From NCBI RefSeq assembly GCF_030815855.1, contig NZ_JAUSXG010000001.1, positions 5,208,001 to 5,272,000 of the forward strand: a stretch of 64,000 nucleotides of DNA. The letters run 5' to 3'. The DNA comes from Variovorax paradoxus (lineage in GTDB: Bacteria; Pseudomonadota; Gammaproteobacteria; Burkholderiales; Burkholderiaceae_C). The notes under the pieces are model-generated. The model saw nothing but the letters and a program-made list of their open reading frames with translations. It did no database searches and had not been told where the DNA came from. Both the position numbers and the translations under genes were made by a program. Shown one piece after another: positions 59,195 to 64,000 of the stretch (within the stretch, counting starts at the first letter, position 1; each line of letters begins with the position of its first letter).

Positions 59195-59247
59195 GCAAGT
59201 CCTCGTTCTTGGCCGGGATTGTGCGCGCTCAGGGTAAACACCATATA

Positions 59248-59261
59248 TGCACTATATTGCT
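59248..59261. promoter_or_regulatory. Near-match BoxR operator in the boxR-DUF4863 divergent region
   Basis: TGCACTATATTGCT differs from TGCA-N6-TGCA at one position and abuts the -35 of the plus-strand promoter. A second near match, TGCA-N6-TTCA, lies at 59326-59339. Confidence 0.5.
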
Positions 59262-59289
59262 TGACACCCACTGACTCGGTGCTTATCGT
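59261..59289 (+). promoter_or_regulatory. Predicted promoter of the plus-strand benzoate operon
   Basis: TTGACA at 59261-59266 and TATCGT at 59284-59289 have a 17-base spacer, 105 bases before the DUF4863 start. Confidence 0.5.
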
Positions 59290-59393
59290 TCGATCACAAG
59301 CAAGATACTGCACGCGCAGCGATCATGCAATGTAGTTCATAAGTTCGCTGTGGCGCCACCCTGCCAGCCAGCCTCCAAAAAGGAAGCCCGCCA

Positions 59394-59867
59394 ATGTCCA
59401 GCAAGGAAGCATTTCACCAGTTGATCGCCGGCCTGACCGCCGAAATCGCCGGCCGGCCGCTCGACGAAAAACTCGACCAGTGGCTGAACGCCACGCACGG
59501 CGCGGGCAGCGCCAGTTTCGAACAGCTGCGCCAGGCCTGCATCGGCGGCGTGGCCGAAGGCTGGCTGTGCGAGCGCGAAGGCGGCGGCATCAAGTACGGC
59601 CGCGTGTTCAAGGCCGAAGACGCCCTGCACCGCTTCTCGGTCGACGTGGTCGACATGCAGGACATCGCGGGGCCGCACCATTCGCATCCCAACGGCGAAA
59701 TCGACCTGATCATGCCGCTCGAAGGCAGCGCCGGCGCCACCTTCGACGGCCGGCCCGCGGGCTGGTGCGTCTACGGCCCCGGCACCGCGCACCGGCCGAC
59801 CGTGGCGCAAGGCCGCGCGATCGTTCTTTATCTCCTGCCCGAAGGGCAGATCAAGTTCACGCCATGA
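59394..59867 (+). CDS. DUF4863 family protein (4-hydroxylaminobenzoate lyase-like)
   Basis: The 157-residue cupin-like protein opens the benzoate operon, with AAGGAAG before its ATG. Its core is IAGPHHSHPNGEIDLIMPLEG near residues 97-117, where the histidines could bind a metal, and GTAHRPTV near 132-139. This family includes PnbB, which converts 4-hydroxylaminobenzoate to protocatechuate and ammonia. In box clusters its role is unproved. Its stop overlaps boxD. Confidence 0.82.
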   Translation: MSSKEAFHQLIAGLTAEIAGRPLDEKLDQWLNATHGAGSASFEQLRQACIGGVAEGWLCEREGGGIKYGRVFKAEDALHRFSVDVVDMQDIAGPHHSHPNGEIDLIMPLEGSAGATFDGRPAGWCVYGPGTAHRPTVAQGRAIVLYLLPEGQIKFTP

Positions 59868-61414
59868 CCGAGCTCCTTCCGAACTATGTCGCCGGCCGCT
59901 GGCAAAGCGGATCGGGCGCCGGCACGCCTCTGTTCGACCCGGTGCTGGGCACCGAGCTCGCGCGCGTCGACGCCACCGGCCTCGACCTGCCCGCGGCCTT
60001 TGCCTTTGCACGCGAACAGGGCGGCAATGCGCTGCGCGCCCTCACCTACCGCCAGCGTGCCGCGCTGCTCGGCGCCGTCGTGAAGGTGCTGCAGGCCAAC
60101 CGCGATGCCTATTACGAGATCGCCATGGCGAACTCGGGCACCGTGAAGAACGACTCGGCTGTCGACGTCGACGGCGCGATCTTCACGCTCGGCCAGTACG
60201 CCAAATGGGGCGATGCGCTCGGCGACGTGCGTGCGCTGCGCGACGGCGATGCAGTCAAGCTCGGCAAGGAGCCGGTGTTCCAGTCGCAGCACCTGCAGGT
60301 GCCGACGCAGGGCGTGGCGCTGTTCATCAACGCCTTCAACTTTCCGTCGTGGGGCCTGTGGGAAAAGGCGGCGCCCGCGCTGCTCTCGGGCGTGCCCGTG
60401 ATCGTGAAGCCCGCCACGGCCACCGCCTGGCTCACGCAGCGCATGGTGAAAGACGTGGTCGATGCGGGCGTGCTGCCCGCGGGCGCGCTCTCCGTGGTCT
60501 GCGGCAGCTCGGCCGGTTTGATGGATGCGCTGCAGCCCTTCGACGTGGTCTCGTTCACCGGTTCCGCCGAAACGGCGGCGCTGATCCGCTCGCACCCGGC
60601 CGTGGCCGAGCGCTCGGTGCGCGTGAACATCGAGGCCGACAGCCTCAACAGCGCCCTGCTGCTGCCGGGCGCCGCACCGGGCAGCGACGCCTTCAATCTG
60701 CTGGTGCGCGAAGTGGTGCGCGAAATGACGGTGAAGGCGGGCCAGAAGTGCACCGCGATCCGGCGCATCCTGGTGCCGGCCGAGGTGTACCAAGCCGCCG
60801 CCGAAGCCATTGGCGCCAAGCTCAAGGGCGTGACCGTCGGCAACCCGCGCAACGAGAGCGTGCGCATGGGCTCGCTCGTGAGCCGCGCACAACTGAATGC
60901 GGTGAACGAAGGCCTGGAAGCGCTGTCCGCGCAGACCACCGTGCTGTACGACGGCCGCAACACGCCGCTGATCGACGCGGAACCGGCGGTGGCCGCCTGC
61001 ATCGGCCCGGTGCTGCTGGGCGCACGCGATGCCGATGCGGCGCAGCGCGTGCACGACGTGGAAGTGTTCGGGCCGGTCGCCACGCTGCTGCCTTACCGCG
61101 ATCTTGCACACGGCATCGCGCTGGCGCACCGCGGCCAGGGTTCGCTCGTGACGTCTCTCTATGGCAGCGACGATGCCGCACTGGCCCACGCCGCGCTCGC
61201 CGTGGCGCCGAGCCACGGCCGCGTGCACGTGATTTCGCCCGAGGTGGCACAGGCCCACACCGGACACGGCAACGTGATGCCGATGTCGATGCACGGCGGC
61301 CCCGGCCGCGCGGGCGGCGGCGCCGAACTGGGCGGACTGCGCGCGCTGGATTTCTATCACCGCCGCAGCGCGGTGCAAGCGAGCCCCGGCGTGCTCGCAC
61401 AGCTCGGCCTCTAG
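59864..61414 (+). CDS. boxD: 3,4-Dehydroadipyl-CoA semialdehyde dehydrogenase BoxD
   Basis: The 516-residue aldehyde dehydrogenase matches the PaaZ N-terminal/BoxD type (LLPNYVAGRWQSGSGAG start, INAFNFPSWGLWEKAAPALLSGVPVIVKPA cofactor region). The catalytic cysteine is in KAGQKCTAIRR near residue 294 and the glutamate is in NIEADSLN near 259. It oxidises the semialdehyde from BoxC to 3,4-dehydroadipyl-CoA. No MaoC domain is fused, unlike PaaZ. Confidence 0.95.
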   Translation: MTELLPNYVAGRWQSGSGAGTPLFDPVLGTELARVDATGLDLPAAFAFAREQGGNALRALTYRQRAALLGAVVKVLQANRDAYYEIAMANSGTVKNDSAVDVDGAIFTLGQYAKWGDALGDVRALRDGDAVKLGKEPVFQSQHLQVPTQGVALFINAFNFPSWGLWEKAAPALLSGVPVIVKPATATAWLTQRMVKDVVDAGVLPAGALSVVCGSSAGLMDALQPFDVVSFTGSAETAALIRSHPAVAERSVRVNIEADSLNSALLLPGAAPGSDAFNLLVREVVREMTVKAGQKCTAIRRILVPAEVYQAAAEAIGAKLKGVTVGNPRNESVRMGSLVSRAQLNAVNEGLEALSAQTTVLYDGRNTPLIDAEPAVAACIGPVLLGARDADAAQRVHDVEVFGPVATLLPYRDLAHGIALAHRGQGSLVTSLYGSDDAALAHAALAVAPSHGRVHVISPEVAQAHTGHGNVMPMSMHGGPGRAGGGAELGGLRALDFYHRRSAVQASPGVLAQLGL

Positions 61415-61456
61415 CAACAAGAACCAAGACAAAGAACACGGCCCAAGGAGACACGC

Positions 61457-63007
61457 ATGATGAGCCCGCCCGCACGATTCAATTTTGCCGAACACCTGTT
61501 CGCCCTCAACCGCGGTCGCGCCGAACGCATTGCCTACATCGACGACCGCGGCACGCTCAGTTACGGCCAGCTCGAAGACCGCGCGCGCCGCCTTGCCGCC
61601 GCGCTCAAGGCAGCCGGTGTGCGGCGCGAAGAGCGCGTGCTGCTGCTGATGCTCGACAGCAGCGATTGGCCGGTGAGCTTCTTGGGTTGTCTTTATGCGG
61701 GCGTGGTGCCCGTCGCAGTCAACACGCTGCTCACGACCGACGACTACGCCTACATGCTCGACCACAGCCGCGCGCAGGCCGCGCTGGTGTCGGACGCACT
61801 GCTGCCCACGCTGCAAGAGGCGATGGGGCACGGCGGGCATGAAGTGCACACGTTGATCGTCTCGCAACCTTCGGGCGCGTTACCCGACGGTTCGAAGGAA
61901 TTCGAAGCAGCGCTCGCTGCCGCCGAGCCAATGGCAGCGCCCGCAGCCACGGCTTCCGACGACCCCGGCTTCTGGCTGTATTCCTCCGGCTCCACCGGCA
62001 AGCCCAAGGGCACGGTCCACACGCACGCCAACCTGTGGTGGACGGCCGAGCTCTACGGCAAGCCGGTGCTCGGGCTCACCGAGAACGACGTGTGCTTCTC
62101 GGCCGCCAAGATGTACTTTGCGTATGGGCTCGGCAATGCGCTGACCTTTCCGTTGTCGGTCGGTGCGACCGTGGTGCTGATGGCCGAACGGCCCACGCCA
62201 GACGCCACCTTCCGCCGCTGGACCGAGCACAAGCCAACGGTTTTCTTCGGCGCACCGACCGGGTTCGCGGGCATGCTCGCCTCGCCCAAACTCCCGGCGC
62301 GCGAGGCCGTGGCATTGCGCATGTGTTCTTCCGCCGGCGAGGCCTTGCCCAGCGAAATTGCGCAGCGCTTCAAGACGCACTTCGGCTGCGAGATCATCGA
62401 CGGCATCGGCTCGACCGAGATGCTGCACATCTTCATCTCCAACCGCCCTGGCGACGTGCGCTACGGCACCACCGGCAAGCCGGTGGAAGGCTACGAGGTC
62501 GAACTGCGCGGCGAAGACGGCCGCCCGGTGCCCGACGGCGAGGTGGGCGACCTCTACATCCGCGGGCCGAGCTCGGCGCTCATGTACTGGTGCAACCGCG
62601 AGAAGTCGCGCGAAACCTTCCAGGGCGGCTGGACCAAGAGCGGCGACAAGTACACGCGCGATGCCGACGGCTACTTCACGTACGCCGGCCGCAGCGACGA
62701 CATGCTGAAGGTCAGCGGCATCTATGTGTCGCCCTTTGAAGTCGAGGCCACGCTGATGCAGCACCCTGCCGTGCTCGAGGCTGCGGTGATTGGCAAGGAA
62801 GACGCGGACGGGCTCACCAAGACCAAGGCGTTTGTCGTGCTGAAGGACGGCCAATCGGTCAGCGACGAGGAACTGAAGGCGTTCGTGAAGGAGCGGCTCG
62901 CGCCGTACAAGTACCCGCGGTTCTTGGAGTTCGTGCAGGAGCTGCCGAAGACGGCGACGGGGAAGATTCAGCGGTTCAGGCTGCGGGAGAGGGAGAAGCA
63001 GGCATGA
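61457..63007 (+). CDS. Benzoate-CoA ligase
   Basis: The 516-residue ANL ligase has WLYSSGSTGKPKGTVHTHAN near residues 174-193, FGAPTGFAGML, IDGIGSTEMLHIFISN and PKTATGKIQRF (catalytic lysine) at the end, all typical of benzoate-CoA ligases. It starts the box pathway with ATP and CoA. Gene order puts it after boxD. Genes of this type are named bclA or badA. I leave the symbol open. Confidence 0.95.
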   Translation: MMSPPARFNFAEHLFALNRGRAERIAYIDDRGTLSYGQLEDRARRLAAALKAAGVRREERVLLLMLDSSDWPVSFLGCLYAGVVPVAVNTLLTTDDYAYMLDHSRAQAALVSDALLPTLQEAMGHGGHEVHTLIVSQPSGALPDGSKEFEAALAAAEPMAAPAATASDDPGFWLYSSGSTGKPKGTVHTHANLWWTAELYGKPVLGLTENDVCFSAAKMYFAYGLGNALTFPLSVGATVVLMAERPTPDATFRRWTEHKPTVFFGAPTGFAGMLASPKLPAREAVALRMCSSAGEALPSEIAQRFKTHFGCEIIDGIGSTEMLHIFISNRPGDVRYGTTGKPVEGYEVELRGEDGRPVPDGEVGDLYIRGPSSALMYWCNREKSRETFQGGWTKSGDKYTRDADGYFTYAGRSDDMLKVSGIYVSPFEVEATLMQHPAVLEAAVIGKEDADGLTKTKAFVVLKDGQSVSDEELKAFVKERLAPYKYPRFLEFVQELPKTATGKIQRFRLREREKQA

Positions 63008-63023
63008 GGTTCCCCTTGCCTTT

Positions 63024-63135
63024 CTCCCTCCCCTTCCGGGGGAGGGTTGGGGTGGGGGCAGGCGGCGTTTGCAAAGGCATGGCTTCTGCCAGCGCCGCGA
63101 GCCCCCATCCCAGCCTTCCCCCGGGAGGGGAAGGA
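63024..63135. repeat. Inverted palindromic repeat between ligase and hydrolase genes
   Basis: Arms 63024-63059 and 63101-63135 are C/G-rich inverted copies with about four mismatches, separated by 41 bases. They resemble the element in the boxB-boxA gap. The element fills the 136-base gap before the hydrolase gene. Confidence 0.75.
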
Positions 63136-63143
63136 GCAACACC

Positions 63144-63950
63144 ATGAGCACACCCGACTTCACAACGATCAACTGGCGCGGCCGTACCGTGCAGATCGAG
63201 TGCCAACGGATCGCCCCCGAGCGCACCGATGCCCAGCTCATCGTCTTCCTCCACGAGGGCCTGGGCTCCGTCGCCATGTGGAAGGACTTCCCCGCGCAAG
63301 TCTGCGACGCCGCGAATGCCCGCGGCCTCGTGTTCTCGCGGCCCGGCTACGGCCGCTCCACGCCGCGTGAAGACAACGAAACCTGGGACGTCGACTTCAT
63401 GCACCGGCAGGCGCACGAAGTGCTGCCCGCCCTCTTCGCCGCACTGAAGCTCGACGGCGAAAAGCCCTGGCTCTTCGGCCACAGCGACGGCGGCTCGATC
63501 TCGCTTCTTTACGCCTCGCGCTTTCCCGAGCGCGTGCAAGGCCTCGTGGTGCTGGCCCCGCACATCTTCGTGGAAGACGTGACCGTCGCGAACATCGAGC
63601 AGGCGCGCACCGTGTACCTCTCGACCGACCTGCCAAAGAAGCTCGGCCGCTACCACGACAGCGCCCACTCCGCCTTCTGGGGCTGGAACCGCATCTGGCT
63701 GCACCCGCCCTTCCGGCAATGGAACATCGAGGCCGAGCTCGATACCATCCGCTGCCCGGTGCTCGCCGTCCAGGGCACGGGCGACGAGTACGGCACCCTG
63801 GCGCAGATCCACGGCATCGCGGCGCGCGTCAGGGGATGCGAGCTGCTCGAAATCCCTGAATGCGGGCATTCCCCGCATCGCGATCAGCCGGATCGTGTCA
63901 TCGTCGCGACCACTTCTTTCATTGCCGAAAACAGGAGACAAAAACCATGA
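63144..63950 (+). CDS. Alpha/beta hydrolase
   Basis: The 268-residue hydrolase has the nucleophile elbow GHSDGG near residues 113-118, the oxyanion region LHEGLGS and the catalytic histidine in CGHSPHRDQ near 252. ATG at 63144 has AAGGAG eight bases upstream. It sits in the benzoate operon and may act on a lactone or thioester intermediate. The last codons overlap the next start (ATGA). Confidence 0.9.
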   Translation: MSTPDFTTINWRGRTVQIECQRIAPERTDAQLIVFLHEGLGSVAMWKDFPAQVCDAANARGLVFSRPGYGRSTPREDNETWDVDFMHRQAHEVLPALFAALKLDGEKPWLFGHSDGGSISLLYASRFPERVQGLVVLAPHIFVEDVTVANIEQARTVYLSTDLPKKLGRYHDSAHSAFWGWNRIWLHPPFRQWNIEAELDTIRCPVLAVQGTGDEYGTLAQIHGIAARVRGCELLEIPECGHSPHRDQPDRVIVATTSFIAENRRQKP

Positions 63951-64000
63951 CCATCCACACCACGCGACTCGCGCTGACGGCCCTCGCCTTTGCCGCCCTC
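63947..64000 (+). CDS. Start of an exported protein, cut by window edge
   Basis: ATG at 63947 overlaps the hydrolase stop. The 18 visible residues (MTIHTTRLALTALAFAAL) look like the start of a signal peptide. In comparable box clusters a branched-chain-type ABC substrate-binding gene follows, but that is only inference. Confidence 0.6.
   Translation, partial: MTIHTTRLALTALAFAAL

Overview
The window reads as chromosomal DNA from a high-GC betaproteobacterium of the Comamonadaceae, most likely Variovorax. The grounds are the gene families: an aerobic box benzoyl-CoA pathway, two orphan Bug-type solute-binding proteins, GTP-dependent PEP carboxykinase, DUF1127 proteins and many LysR, TetR and CoA-ligase genes. 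I could not run a database search, so the genus is an inference. I see no insertion sequence, prophage, CRISPR array or rRNA. One tRNA gene is present, tRNA-Gly(GCC).

Layout. Positions 1-10.6 kb hold central metabolism and general functions: a truncated AAA ATPase, threonine deaminase, PEP carboxykinase with a clear terminator, a LysR regulator beside two small genes that share an upstream TAGGG motif, a phosphoesterase, a phospholipase-D-like lipoprotein and a SpmA-SpmB type fusion. From 10.6 to 17.5 kb there is a TetR regulator, then an operon with an unusual AMP-ligase/NDP-ligase fusion, a dienoyl-CoA-reductase-like SDR and a Bug protein, then a flavin reductase and a BON-like exported protein. 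From 17.5 to 24 kb are an EamA exporter, glutaminase, aliphatic amidase with a terminator directly in front of it, a LysR/DUF1127 divergent pair and a 560-residue protein of unknown function.

From 24 to 32 kb a LacI repressor with two visible operators faces a seven-gene catabolic operon: intradiol dioxygenase, SDR, BKACE cleavage enzyme, MDR dehydrogenase, cupin, Bug protein and exported amidohydrolase. Its substrate is not evident. From 32 to 44 kb come a UDG-family protein, a PEP-mutase-like lyase, a CopD-like membrane protein, a lipoprotein flanked by repeats, a glutarate module (GcdH, CoA-transferase, VOC protein and a divergent LysR), a holin-like membrane protein, a 2OG-Fe(II) oxygenase and a membrane adenylate/guanylate cyclase.

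From 42.4 to 50.7 kb acetoacetyl-CoA synthetase is divergent from a TetR gene preceded by two tandem palindromes. The TetR gene leads a tightly overlapping operon for a NitT/TauT-type ABC importer, a cyclase-family hydrolase and fumarylacetoacetase. Fumarylacetoacetase releases acetoacetate, the substrate of the divergent ligase, so the two arms fit one pathway.

From 53 to 64 kb lies the benzoate gene set. boxC-boxB-boxA-maoC runs on the minus strand behind a promoter whose -10 is covered by a TGCA-N6-TGCA operator. boxR carries an apparent one-base frameshift. A divergent plus-strand operon holds a DUF4863 protein, boxD, benzoate-CoA ligase, an alpha/beta hydrolase and the start of an exported protein cut by the window end.
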